NCBI RefSeq assembly: GCF_016809835.1
Contig: NZ_JAFBIL020000006.1
Location: forward strand, 186,001 to 250,000
DNA from: Massilia soli
Lineage (GTDB): Bacteria > Pseudomonadota > Gammaproteobacteria > Burkholderiales > Burkholderiaceae_D
Direction of reading: 5' to 3'
Length of the DNA stretch: 64,000 nt
Of the stretch, positions 10,102 through 19,604 are shown one piece after another. Position 1 is the first letter of the stretch, and the number at the start of each line of letters is the position of its first letter. The notes under the pieces were generated by a model. The model saw only the letters and a list, made by a program, of their open reading frames with translations, did not search any database and had not been told where the DNA came from. A program made the translations under genes and the position numbers.

Positions 10102-11424
10102 TTAAGGGCGGATGGTGCGGTAGATGATCGGGTTGGCAGCCGGCTTGTGCGCGCCGATCTTGTAGGCCGCCTGCACTTCGCGGACCGCCTGCTCGGCTGC
10201 CGCCTGGGTACGCGCATGCACCATCGCCAGCGGCTGGCCGACGGCAATCGCGTCGCCCAGTTCTGCCAGTCCGGCCAGTCCGACCGCGAAGTCGATCGCG
10301 TCTTCCGGACGGCGGCGGCCGCCGCCGAGGCTGACCACTGCCAGGCCGAGGCCGCGCGTGTCGGTCTCGGACACGAAACCGGCTTCCAGCGCCGGAACCG
10401 GCACCACGATTGGCGCGCTTTCGAGGTAGGCATCCGGGCGCTCGACCAGGTCGGCCGGACCGCCCAGTGCCGCCACCATGCGCGCAAAGCGCTCGGCGGC
10501 TTCACCGGAGTCGAGGCCAGCTTGCAGCCTGGCGCGCGCCTCGGTCTCGTCGGCTGCCAGTTTGCCCAGGATCAGCATCTCGGCGCACAGCGCCATCGTC
10601 ACTTCGTGCAGGCGCGCCGGGCGCGAACGTCCGGTCAGGTAATCCATCGCCAGGCGCACTTCCAGCGCATTGCCGGCGACCGGGCCGAGCGACTCGTTCA
10701 TCTCGGTCAGCAAAGCCGAGGTGCGGGTGCCGGCGCCGTTGCCGACGGTGACGATGCTCTCGGCCAGTTCGACCGACTTCTCGTAGGTTGGCATAAAGGC
10801 GCCGGAGCCGACCTTCACGTCCATCACCAGTGCATCGAGGCCAGCGGAAAGCTTCTTCGACAGGATCGAGCCGGTGATCATCGCCACCGATTCCACCGTC
10901 GCGGTGGTGTCGCGGATGCTGTAGAAGCGCTTGTCGGCAGGCGCCAGCTGCGCGGTCTGGCCGATGATGGCCACGCCGATGTCCTTGACCACTTTGCGGA
11001 ACAGCTCAGGATCAGGCACGGTGCAGTAGCCGGGAATCGAGTCGAACTTGTCGAGCGTCCCGCCGGTGTGGCCTAGGCCGCGGCCGGAAATCATCGGCAC
11101 GAAGCCGCCGCAGGCGGCGATCATCGGTCCGAGCATCAGCGAGACCACGTCGCCGACGCCGCCGGTGGAGTGCTTGTCGACGACCGGGCCTGGCAGGTTC
11201 AGCGAGCGCCATTCCATCACCTGGCCGGAATCGCGCATCGCCAGCGTGAAGGCCACGCGCTCGTCCATGTTCATGTCGTTGAAGTAGACCGCCATCGCGA
11301 GTGCCGCGATCTGGCCTTCGGTGACCGCGCCGTTGGGGATACCGCTGACGAAGAACTTGATCTCTTCCGCGCTCAAGGCGCCGCCATCACGCTTTTTGCG
11401 GATGATTTCTTGGGTTAAAAACAT
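10102..11424 (-). CDS. deoA: thymidine phosphorylase
   Basis: 440 residues, the same length as E. coli DeoA. It phosphorolyses thymidine or deoxyuridine to base plus 2-deoxyribose-1-phosphate. [14 protein letters not shown] at the start, [18 protein letters not shown] (phosphate loop) and [20 protein letters not shown] (substrate loop) are diagnostic. The start at 11424 is preceded by GGAG and is preferred over an in-frame extension to 11481, whose 19 extra residues come from the intergenic REP-like repeat. Member of the deo operon. Confidence 0.97.
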   Translation of the reverse strand: MFLTQEIIRKKRDGGALSAEEIKFFVSGIPNGAVTEGQIAALAMAVYFNDMNMDERVAFTLAMRDSGQVMEWRSLNLPGPVVDKHSTGGVGDVVSLMLGPMIAACGGFVPMISGRGLGHTGGTLDKFDSIPGYCTVPDPELFRKVVKDIGVAIIGQTAQLAPADKRFYSIRDTTATVESVAMITGSILSKKLSAGLDALVMDVKVGSGAFMPTYEKSVELAESIVTVGNGAGTRTSALLTEMNESLGPVAGNALEVRLAMDYLTGRSRPARLHEVTMALCAEMLILGKLAADETEARARLQAGLDSGEAAERFARMVAALGGPADLVERPDAYLESAPIVVPVPALEAGFVSETDTRGLGLAVVSLGGGRRRPEDAIDFAVGLAGLAELGDAIAVGQPLAMVHARTQAAAEQAVREVQAAYKIGAHKPAANPIIYRTIRP

Positions 11425-11440
11425 TTTGTTGGCTCCAAAA

Positions 11441-11520
11441 CGTCGTTCCCGCGAATGCGGGAACCCATACCGGCGCTGCATTGCGGCGACGTATGGGTTC
11501 CCGCTTTCGCGGGAACGACG
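11441..11520. repeat. REP-like inverted pair inside the deo operon
   Basis: Left unit 11441-11470 and right unit 11491-11520 are 30-bp inverted copies matching at 29 of 30 positions by hand count. The unit starts CGTCGTTCCCGCGAA and ends CGGGAACCCATAC; each has an internal stem TTCCCGC/GCGGGAA. The pair can fold as two small hairpins or one long cruciform. It separates the ALDH gene from deoA in an otherwise tightly packed operon. Confidence 0.85.
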
Positions 11521-11538
11521 GTGTTCAAATAGGTCGGT

Positions 11539-13920
11539 TTAAACGCCGTACGGGATCCAGACGTTCTTCACCTGGCTTGCATGCGCCAGCACCGCGCGTC
11601 CGCCCGCCTGCCTGGTGTCGAACCAGTCGCGGCCCTTGGCGCCGCCGACCCAGGTGCGCTTGAGCGAGGCAGCCGACAGGCGCTCCACTTCCGCGCAGCC
11701 TTCAGCCGAACCATCATGGCGCCATACCGCATCCACATCCGCGTGCGATGCCAGCGTTTTGGCCAGTTCGTCGGCGCTGCCGGTCACGATGTTCAGCGCG
11801 CCGCCCGGCAGGTCGGACGTATCCAGCACCTGGTACAGGTCGGTCGCCGACAGCGGGAACGCTTCCGACGGCACCGCAATCACACGGTTACCCAGCGCCA
11901 GCGCAGGAGCGACCAGCGAGGTGAAGCCGAGCAGCGGGTTCTCGTTCGGGCAGATGATGCCGATCACGCCAACCGGCTCGTTCAGCGCGACGGTGATGCC
12001 GTGCATCGGCGGCTGGTGCGCCAGGCCGTCGTACTTGTCGGCCCACGCCGCGTAGTAGAACAGGCGCTCGATCGAGGCCTGCACTTCGCGCTGCGGGTCT
12101 TTCGAACCGGTCATCGCGGCCAGGCGGGCTGCGAATTCGTCGGCACGGATGGCCAGGTTTTCAGCGATGTAGTACAGCACCTGCGCGCGGTTGTGCGAAG
12201 TCGCCTTGGCCCAGCCGGACGCCTTGTGCGCAGCTTCCACGGCATTGCGGATGTCCTTGCGGTTGCCTTCGCCGACGTCGGCGATGAACTGGCCGTTGGC
12301 GCCGGTGATGGCACGGCTGTAGGCGCCGTCAGGGCGCGCCTGCTTGCCGCCGATGTACAGCTTGGCGGTGCGATCGATCGCGAACGGCGCATCGCCGTCA
12401 GCGGCTTTGACCTTGCCCCTGGCTTCAACGACAGGCGCGGCCGGGCGTGCGTCTTCCGACAGCGCGGTCATGTACTCGTACATGCCTTCGCGGCCGCCTT
12501 CACGGCCGAAGCCGGATTCCTTGTAGCCGCCGAAGCCGCAGGCCGCGTCGAACTGGTTGGCGGTGTTGATCCATACCACGCCAGCCTTGATCTGCGGCGC
12601 GACGTCCAGCGCCAGGCTGATCGACTCGGACCATACGCATGCGGCCAGGCCGTACACGGTGTTGTTCGCCAGCTGGACTGCTTCAGCCGGGGTGCGGAAG
12701 CTCATCGCCACCAGCACAGGGCCGAAGACTTCGGTCTGAGCGATGCCGGCCGAGGTCGAGGCGCCGGTGATCAGGGTCGGCGGGAACCACGAACCGTCGG
12801 CGGGAATTTCGCATCCGGCCGGCTGGTAGATCGTGCAGCCCTCGAGGCGCGCCGCTTCGACCAGGCCATGGATGCGCTGGTGCTGGACCGGATCGACCAG
12901 TGCGCCGATGTCCATCGACTTGTCGAGCGGGGAACCCATGCGCAGGTTGTCCATGCGCGAACGCAGCTTGGCATAGAAGCGCTGTTCGACGGACTCCTGC
13001 ACCAGCAGGCGCGAACCGGCGCAGCAGACCTGCCCCTGGTTGAACCAGATCGAATCGACCAGGCCTTCGACCGCTGCGTCGAGGTCGGCATCTTCGAAAA
13101 CGATGAACGGCGATTTGCCGCCCAGTTCGAGCGACAGCTTCTTGCCGCTGCCTGCGGTGGCCTGGCGGATGATGCGGCCAACTTCGGTCGAACCGGTGAA
13201 GGCGATCTTGTCGATGCCCGCGTGGTTGACGATCGCTTCGCCGACGCGGCCGTCGCCGGTGACGATGTTGACGACACCGGCCGGCACGCCTGCCTGCTGG
13301 CAGATCTCGGCGAACAGCAGCGCGGTCAGCGAAGTGAATTCGGCCGGCTTGAAGACGATGGTGTTACCGGCTGCCATGGCAGGGGCGATTTTCCAGGCCA
13401 GCATCAGCAGCGGGAAGTTCCAGGGGACGATCTGTCCGACCACGCCAACGGCGCGGTAGTCGGCGAATTCTTCCGATTGCAGCTGGGCCCAGCCGGCGTG
13501 ATGATAGAAGTGGCGCGCGGCCAGCGGCAGGTCGGCATCGCGCGTTTCGCGGATGGTCTTGCCGTTGTCGAGCGTCTCGAGCACCGCGAACAGGCGTGCG
13601 TGCTTTTGCAGCAGGCGCGCCAGCGCGTACATCACGCGCGCACGGCCATGGCCGCCCAGCGCGACCCAGCCCGGCTGCGCGCGGCGCGCCGCTTCCACGG
13701 CGCGGTCGATGTCGCTGCCGGTCGCTTGCGTTACCTGCGCCAGTTCCTTGCCGTCGGCAGGGTTCACCGAAGCGAAGGTGTCGGACGCCGGGGTCCATGC
13801 GTTGTCGATGAACAGGCCGAAGCGGCGCTCATGCTGGTCCAGCCATGCGTGCGTTTCCTTGGTGCTCTCGGGTGCAGGGCCGTAGTCCATAGTCTGAAGA
13901 ATCTCGTTAATAGTTGGCAT
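11539..13920 (-). CDS. double-domain aldehyde dehydrogenase, ALDH16-like
   Basis: 793 residues, about 1.6 times a normal ALDH. Residues ~35-490 are a complete catalytic ALDH: VPWNFP with N168, LELGGKSPF with E265, and GQVCCAGSR with nucleophile C299. From ~515 a second ALDH fold starts (RTAKLYIGGKQARPDG, VGVIGIICPNENPLLGF). It has no equivalent nucleophile motif; the region ends in RTWVGGAKGRDWFDTRQAGG. This layout matches the ALDH16 family, where the second domain is non-catalytic and structural. Its position between deoC and deoA implies oxidation of the acetaldehyde released by DeoC, or of a related aldehyde (inference). GGA lies 6 nt before the ATG. Confidence 0.9.
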   Translation of the reverse strand: MPTINEILQTMDYGPAPESTKETHAWLDQHERRFGLFIDNAWTPASDTFASVNPADGKELAQVTQATGSDIDRAVEAARRAQPGWVALGGHGRARVMYALARLLQKHARLFAVLETLDNGKTIRETRDADLPLAARHFYHHAGWAQLQSEEFADYRAVGVVGQIVPWNFPLLMLAWKIAPAMAAGNTIVFKPAEFTSLTALLFAEICQQAGVPAGVVNIVTGDGRVGEAIVNHAGIDKIAFTGSTEVGRIIRQATAGSGKKLSLELGGKSPFIVFEDADLDAAVEGLVDSIWFNQGQVCCAGSRLLVQESVEQRFYAKLRSRMDNLRMGSPLDKSMDIGALVDPVQHQRIHGLVEAARLEGCTIYQPAGCEIPADGSWFPPTLITGASTSAGIAQTEVFGPVLVAMSFRTPAEAVQLANNTVYGLAACVWSESISLALDVAPQIKAGVVWINTANQFDAACGFGGYKESGFGREGGREGMYEYMTALSEDARPAAPVVEARGKVKAADGDAPFAIDRTAKLYIGGKQARPDGAYSRAITGANGQFIADVGEGNRKDIRNAVEAAHKASGWAKATSHNRAQVLYYIAENLAIRADEFAARLAAMTGSKDPQREVQASIERLFYYAAWADKYDGLAHQPPMHGITVALNEPVGVIGIICPNENPLLGFTSLVAPALALGNRVIAVPSEAFPLSATDLYQVLDTSDLPGGALNIVTGSADELAKTLASHADVDAVWRHDGSAEGCAEVERLSAASLKRTWVGGAKGRDWFDTRQAGGRAVLAHASQVKNVWIPYGV

Positions 13921-13933
13921 GACGAATCCGTGT

Positions 13934-14890
13934 TTAAGGTTGCGCGTGGCGGTGGCTCGCCGAGTAGTTACCGGTGACGTAGTGTTCGAGCTGGCGTTCG
14001 ATGTCGGTCAGCAGGCTCGATGCGCCAATGCGGAACAGGTGCGGCTCCAGCCACTCGTTGCCGAGTTCTTCTTTCATCACTGTCAGGTACTGCAGCGCGC
14101 TCTTGGCGGTGCTGACGCCGCCGGCCGGCTTGTAGCCGACCATGAAGCCGGTCTGCTCGTAGTATTCGCGGATCGCGCGCACCATCACCAGCGATACCGG
14201 GATGGTGGCGTTGACGCCTTCCTTGCCGGTCGAGGTCTTGATGAAGTCGGAGCCGGCCATCATGCAGACCCACGACGCCTTGGCGACGTTCTCCAGGGTC
14301 ATCAGGTCGCCGGTGGCGAGGATCGCTTTCACGTGTGCTTCGCCGCAGGCTTTGCGGTAAGCGAGCATCTCGTCGTACAGCGCCTGCCAGTTACCGGTCA
14401 GGACGTGCTGACGGGTGATGACGATGTCGATTTCGGTGGCGCCTGCGGCGACCGACAGTTCGATCTCGCGCAGCTTGGTCTCAAGGCTCGACAGGCCGGC
14501 CGGGAACGCGGTCGACACGGCGGCGATCGGCAAGCGGCCGTTCAGCACCCTGGCCGCTGGCGCGATCATCTCGTGGTACACGCAGACGGCGCCGGTGGTC
14601 AGGCCCTGCACGCCGAGCGCTTCGACCAGGTCGGAGCGCAGCGGACGCAGCGCCTTCATGCACAGGCGCTCGACGCGGCCCGGGGTATCGTCGCCGCCGA
14701 GGGTGGTCAGGTCGATGCACTGGATCGCCTTGACCAGCCACGCGGCCTGGTATTCCTTCTTGACCGTGCGGCGGTTCGCCAGGCTGGCGGCGCGGCGGTC
14801 GGCGGCATTGCGGTTGACTTTGATCTGGTTGACCCAGCCGAGGTCGAGGCCAGTTGCCTCGTTGCGTTTGAATGCGGAGTGTTGGGTCAT
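13934..14890 (-). CDS. deoC: deoxyribose-phosphate aldolase
   Basis: 318 residues, longer than E. coli DeoC (259) by an N-terminal extension, as in the animal/actinobacterial-like type. It splits 2-deoxyribose-5-phosphate into acetaldehyde and glyceraldehyde-3-phosphate. The Schiff-base lysine lies in FIKTSTGKEGVNAT and the second lysine in VGYKPAGGVSTAKSA. CIDLTTLGGDDT near residue 60 is the conserved start of the barrel. The ATG overlaps the deoB stop by 4 nt. Confidence 0.96.
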   Translation of the reverse strand: MTQHSAFKRNEATGLDLGWVNQIKVNRNAADRRAASLANRRTVKKEYQAAWLVKAIQCIDLTTLGGDDTPGRVERLCMKALRPLRSDLVEALGVQGLTTGAVCVYHEMIAPAARVLNGRLPIAAVSTAFPAGLSSLETKLREIELSVAAGATEIDIVITRQHVLTGNWQALYDEMLAYRKACGEAHVKAILATGDLMTLENVAKASWVCMMAGSDFIKTSTGKEGVNATIPVSLVMVRAIREYYEQTGFMVGYKPAGGVSTAKSALQYLTVMKEELGNEWLEPHLFRIGASSLLTDIERQLEHYVTGNYSASHRHAQP

Positions 14891-16080
14891 AGCAGACTGG
14901 TTCCGTTGGAAAGTGGTGTTACGCCGAGGTGCTTGGCCAGGGTAGCGCCAATGTCGGAGAAGGTCTCGGAGATAGGCAGTTCCTGCGCCTTGACGGCAGG
15001 GCCGAAGAAGATCATCGGGATGTGTTCGCGGGTGTGGTCCGAACCAGGCCAGCTTGGGTCGCAGCCATGGTCGGCGGTGATGACGACCATGTCGCCTTCC
15101 TTCAGCTTGGCGATGAACTCCGGCAGGCGCGCGTCAAGTTCGTGCAGCGCGTTCGAGTAACCCTTGATGTCGCGGCGGTGCCCGAACAGCATGTCGAAGT
15201 CGACGAAATTGACGAAGGTAAGCGACTTGTCGCCGACTTCATCGGTCACCTTCAGCAGCGCGTCGAACAGCGCCATGTTGTCGACGCCCTTGACCATGCG
15301 CGATACGCCCTGCGCAGCGAAGATATCGCTGATCTTGCCCAGTGCGACAACTTCGCCGCCCTCTTCCTTGACGTGGTCGAGCAGCGTCTTCGACGGCGGC
15401 GGCACCGCGTAGTCATGGCGGTTGCTGGTGCGGCGATAGTCGCCGTTGGCACCCAGGAACGGGCGCGCGATCACGCGGCCGATGTTGTACGGCTTGACCA
15501 GCTCGTAGGCCGCTTCGCACATCGCGTACAGCTTCTCGAGGCCGAAGTGTTGTTCGTGCGCGGCGATCTGGAACACCGAGTCGGACGAGGTGTACAGGAT
15601 CGGCTTGCCGGTGGCGACATGCTCGTCGCCGTGCTTGTTGATGATGTCGGTGCCCGACGCGTGGCAATTGCCCAGGAAGCCAGGCACGCCGGTCAGTTCC
15701 TGCAGCTTGTCGGTCAGCTCTTTCGGGAACGACGGCACGGTGCGCGGGAAGTAGCCCCAGTCGAATTCGACCGGCACGCCGGCGATTTCCCAGTGGCCGC
15801 TCTGGGTGTCCTTGCCGGTCGAGCGTTCGCGCGCCGCGCCCCAGGCGCCGGCGAAACCGTCGCGCAGGCTGAAGCCGGCAGCCCATTCGCCGCTGGCCTT
15901 GTGGGCTGCGGCGGCGAGGCCGAGGCGTTCGAGGTTCGGCAGCGACATCGGCTTGCCTTCGCTGGCGGCCCACTCGGCGATATGGCCGAAGGTGTTGGCG
16001 CCGACATCGCCGTAGGTGACGGCGTCGGGCGTGGCCCCAAGGCCGAATGAGTCAAACAGGAGGATGAATGCGCGGGACAT
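14887..16080 (-). CDS. deoB: phosphopentomutase
   Basis: 397 residues of the alkaline-phosphatase superfamily; isomerises (deoxy)ribose-1-phosphate to the 5-phosphate. Metal sites: FILLFDSFGLGATPDA at the start, GNCHASGTDIINKHG in the middle, VNFVDFDMLFGHRRD and VITADHGCDPSWPGSDHT with REHIP towards the C-terminus. Overlaps deoC by 4 nt and follows punA by 24 nt in the same operon. Confidence 0.97.
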   Translation of the reverse strand: MSRAFILLFDSFGLGATPDAVTYGDVGANTFGHIAEWAASEGKPMSLPNLERLGLAAAAHKASGEWAAGFSLRDGFAGAWGAARERSTGKDTQSGHWEIAGVPVEFDWGYFPRTVPSFPKELTDKLQELTGVPGFLGNCHASGTDIINKHGDEHVATGKPILYTSSDSVFQIAAHEQHFGLEKLYAMCEAAYELVKPYNIGRVIARPFLGANGDYRRTSNRHDYAVPPPSKTLLDHVKEEGGEVVALGKISDIFAAQGVSRMVKGVDNMALFDALLKVTDEVGDKSLTFVNFVDFDMLFGHRRDIKGYSNALHELDARLPEFIAKLKEGDMVVITADHGCDPSWPGSDHTREHIPMIFFGPAVKAQELPISETFSDIGATLAKHLGVTPLSNGTSLL

Positions 16081-16104
16081 GTTATCGCTCGATATGAAAG
16101 GGAA

Positions 16105-16947
16105 TCAGGCTGCGGCGCGCGGCTGTTCGGCCACGCGCGTGAGGAAGGCCAGGATCAGCGCGACCAGGTCCTTGGCGCCGATGGCGGCGTACTTCAGGGT
16201 CTGCTCGTGCGACAGCTGGAACGGCGACAGGCCTTCGGCCAGGTTGGTGATGACCGAAACGCCGGTCACTTTCAGGCCGCAGTGGCGCGCCGAGATCACT
16301 TCCGGCACCACCGACATGCCAACCGTGTCGGCGCCGAGGCGCGACATCATGCGGATTTCAGCGGCGGTTTCAAAGTTCGGGCCCGGGTAGGCGACGAACA
16401 CGCCTTCGTGCAGCGTGATGCCTTTTGCCGCCGCGGTGTCCTTGACCAGGTCGCGGATATCGGCATCGTATGCGTTCGACATGCTGAAGAAGCGCGGTCC
16501 GAAACGCTCGTCGTTGGCGCCGATCATCGGGGTACCCGGCAGCAGGTTGATATGGTCGGTGATGGCAACCAGGCTGCCCGCATCGACTTCCGGACGCAGC
16601 GAGCCGGCCGCGTTGGTCACGAACAGCATCTCGCAGCCGAGCAGCTTCATGGTGCGCACCGCGCTGGTCATCACGCCCATGCCGTAGCCTTCGTAGAAGT
16701 GGCCGCGGCCCTTCATGCACGCCACGTCCACGCCCGCGAGGGTACCGAGCACCAGTTCGCCGGCGTGGCCGTGCACGGTGCTGATCGGGAAGCCTGGCAG
16801 TTCGTCGAAGCCGATCGAGACGGCGTCGGTCATCTGCTCGGCCAGCACACCCAGACCCGAACCGAGGATCATGGCAACGCGCGGCGCGAAGCCAGGCTTC
16901 TTGGCCTTGATGATGTCGACGGCTTCAAAAGGGGTATTGTTGGACAT
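16105..16947 (-). CDS. punA: purine nucleoside phosphorylase (trimeric, PNP-II family)
   Basis: 280 residues. It phosphorolyses purine (deoxy)ribonucleosides, probably guanosine, inosine or xanthosine in this family. MILGSGLGVL (phosphate loop), TVHGHAGELVLG, GRGHFYEGYGMG and LFVTNAAGSLRPE are the hallmark motifs; AYPGPNFETAAEIRMM and VGMSVVPEVI form the base site. AAGGAA precedes the ATG. It is the first gene of the seven-gene catabolic operon. The shared promoter/operator module at 17075-17145 lies about 130 nt upstream and points at it. Confidence 0.96.
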   Translation of the reverse strand: MSNNTPFEAVDIIKAKKPGFAPRVAMILGSGLGVLAEQMTDAVSIGFDELPGFPISTVHGHAGELVLGTLAGVDVACMKGRGHFYEGYGMGVMTSAVRTMKLLGCEMLFVTNAAGSLRPEVDAGSLVAITDHINLLPGTPMIGANDERFGPRFFSMSNAYDADIRDLVKDTAAAKGITLHEGVFVAYPGPNFETAAEIRMMSRLGADTVGMSVVPEVISARHCGLKVTGVSVITNLAEGLSPFQLSHEQTLKYAAIGAKDLVALILAFLTRVAEQPRAAA

Positions 16948-17074
16948 GGTATTCCTTGATGTTTTCGGCGTTGAGGTGGTAGCGGCCCGGTCGTGCCGGT
17001 CATGCGAATACGGCAGTCGCCAGACGCCTCGGTCTGTTACTGCCGTAGTGGGAATGGGCTTGCTAGATATTATA

Positions 17075-17145
17075 ACTATGCATTATTCTTGATATGTATG
17101 GCAAATACCATTTTTCTTGGCTATTTATATCGTGGAGATATAAAT
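17075..17145 (-). promoter_or_regulatory. nucleoside promoter/operator module, copy 1 (punA-deo operon)
   Basis: Palindrome ATTTATAT-N7-ATATAAAT at 17123-17145; here the arms extend to 13 bp (17119-17131 and 17137-17149). On the minus strand it is followed by a -35-like TTGCCA (17104-17099), an 18-nt spacer and a -10-like CATAGT (17080-17075), inside TGCATAGTT. The inferred start near 17068 gives a ~120-nt leader to punA. Over a 57-bp core (17074-17130) it matches copy 2 (29505-29527 and flank) at 46 positions without gaps, and copy 3 (45309-45331 and flank) at 33. The palindrome centre is about 66 nt before the inferred start, a typical activator distance. Promoter and binding functions are inferred; sequence and spacing are read directly. 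Confidence 0.75.
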
Positions 17146-17149
17146 AGCC

Positions 17150-17173
17150 GATCGCTGCCGGGCGGCAGCGATC
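17150..17173. terminator. 10-bp perfect stem-loop after the 58-residue ORF
   Basis: GATCGCTGCC and GGCAGCGATC pair perfectly around a GGGC loop and abut the operator palindrome. On the minus strand the hairpin sits 12 nt after the stop of the small gene at 17186, followed by an A/T-rich stretch without a proper U-run. It may end that transcript or insulate the module. Confidence 0.45.
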
Positions 17174-17185
17174 TTGCGTGCGGGA

Positions 17186-17362
17186 TCAGCGTCCGCGGGC
17201 GCGGTGCAGATTGCCTGAACTATCGTTTTCGCGCGCATCCTTGATGCGGAAATCGTCACCCAGGCTCTCGCCGGTTTTCACTTCGTCATTGTGCTGGCGC
17301 TCGTTGCGCTCGCGTTCGATCTCGGCTTCGATGCGGGATTGCTGGCTGGTGATAGTCATCAT
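17186..17362 (-). CDS. small highly charged hypothetical protein (58 aa)
   Basis: 58 residues, MMTITSQQSRIEAEIERERN at the start and many Glu, Arg, Asp and His residues; no hydrophobic segment, probably helical at the N-terminus. AGGAAG lies just upstream of the tandem ATGs (17362, 17359). It lies alone between the punA promoter module and the divergent HTH-PfkB gene. No family recognised. The ribosome site and following stem-loop favour a real gene, but conservation would need checking. Confidence 0.5.
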   Translation of the reverse strand: MMTITSQQSRIEAEIERERNERQHNDEVKTGESLGDDFRIKDARENDSSGNLHRARGR

Positions 17363-17517
17363 TCTTCCTAAAAATTTCGGCTCGTTACGAGTATCTGGAT
17401 TTGCCAGGCATCGCACCGTTCGTTCACTCACACAGTGGTGCAGCTTAGAAAAACTATCGTTGACTTCACTAAGACAAAAGTCTACCATCACAAACAATTG
17501 TTTAAACGGATGCGCAT

Positions 17518-18657
17518 GTGACCGAACTTTCCAAGAAGGACCAGTTACTCGAACTGATACGCGCGAACCCTTTCATCGCCCAGCAAGACCTGGGCGTGCA
17601 GCTTGGACTGTCGCGCTCGGCTGTCGCCGGCCACATCGCGGGGCTGATCCGGGAACGCCGCCTGCTGGGCCGCGCGTATGTACTGGCCGACCAGCGCGCC
17701 ATCATGTGCATTGGCGCGGCCAACCTTGACCGCAAGCTGCGCTCGATCGGCACGGTCCAGATGGGAACCTCGAATCCGGCGCGCCAGCACGAGTCGTTCG
17801 GCGGCGTCGCCCGCAACATCGCCGAGAACCTGGCGCGCCTCGGTGCGCCGGCGGGCCTGATCACGGCGGTCGGCGACGACGCATCCGGCGCGGCGCTGAT
17901 GGCGCAGGCCGAAGCCGTCGGCATCGACACGCGCGGCAGCCTGCGCCTGCCTGGCACCGGCAGCGGCACCTACACCGCGGTCCTCGACCAGCAAGGCGAC
18001 ATGCTGCTGGCCCTGGCCGACATGGCGCTGTACGACCAGCTTGACCCGGACGCCCTCGGCCGCACGCAGCAGCAGCGCGCCAATGCCGCCCTCACCGTGG
18101 CGGACCTGAACCTGCCGCTGGCGACGATCGAGGCGCTGCTCGGCGACGCTGCCCGCTTCGATGTGCCGCTGATCGTCGTGGCCGTGTCGCAGCCCAAGAT
18201 GGACCGCCTGCCAGCGGACCTGACAGGCCTGCGCCTGCTGATCCTCAACGAAGGCGAGCTCGAAGCCCGGGTAGGCTACCCGGTGCGCAGCGGCGCGGCG
18301 CTGGCCAGCGCCTGCGCCGCCGTCCAGGCGCAGGGCGCAAAAGACCTGGTCGTCACGCGCGGCGCGCGCGGCGTCAGCCACACCACGCCGGGCGGCATCG
18401 CCCATCTCGACGCGCTCGACGCCGCGGTGGTCGACGTCACCGGCGCCGGCGACGCGTTCGCCGCAGCGGTCATCTGGACGCTGTACCAAGGCATCGACAA
18501 CCTCGACCTGGCGTGCCGGCGCGGCCTGGCGCTGTCCGCCATGACGGTGGCGTGCGCGCAAACGGTCTGCCCTTCCCTCTGCGCCGATTCGCTCGATGCC
18601 ATCGATTCCGCCCTTCCATCGGACGGCCAGCCGTTCAACGCCCTTTACCAGGAATGA
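17518..18657 (+). CDS. PfkB-family sugar/nucleoside kinase with N-terminal winged-helix domain (probable pseudouridine kinase)
   Basis: 379 residues. Residues ~5-52 are a helix-turn-helix of the AsnC/MarR-like kind (LIRANPFIAQQDLGVQLGLS then RSAVAGHIAGLIRERRLLGR). From ~62 comes a PfkB kinase with signature GGVARNIAENLARLG and the catalytic DVTGAGDAFAAAVIW. The E. coli YeiI/PsuK group is the closest I recall. psuG follows with 2 nt between stop and start, so the likely reaction is pseudouridine to pseudouridine-5'-phosphate. The start is a GTG at 17518 with a weak ribosome site. The DNA-binding domain suggests the kinase also regulates, perhaps its own operon or nearby nucleoside genes (inference). 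Confidence 0.85.
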   Translation: MTELSKKDQLLELIRANPFIAQQDLGVQLGLSRSAVAGHIAGLIRERRLLGRAYVLADQRAIMCIGAANLDRKLRSIGTVQMGTSNPARQHESFGGVARNIAENLARLGAPAGLITAVGDDASGAALMAQAEAVGIDTRGSLRLPGTGSGTYTAVLDQQGDMLLALADMALYDQLDPDALGRTQQQRANAALTVADLNLPLATIEALLGDAARFDVPLIVVAVSQPKMDRLPADLTGLRLLILNEGELEARVGYPVRSGAALASACAAVQAQGAKDLVVTRGARGVSHTTPGGIAHLDALDAAVVDVTGAGDAFAAAVIWTLYQGIDNLDLACRRGLALSAMTVACAQTVCPSLCADSLDAIDSALPSDGQPFNALYQE

Positions 18658-18659
18658 CC

Positions 18660-19589
<930 letters not shown>

Positions 19590-19604
19590 ACGGGACTTAC
19601 AGCA

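Noticed and set aside
11425-11481. N-terminal extension of DeoA
   Set aside because: The extra 19 codons encode the REP-like repeat; the ATG at 11424 has a ribosome site and matches the length of E. coli DeoA.
11581-13977. 798-codon plus-strand frame opposite the ALDH gene
   Set aside because: Shadow of a well-supported gene; no ribosome site and no recognisable domain.
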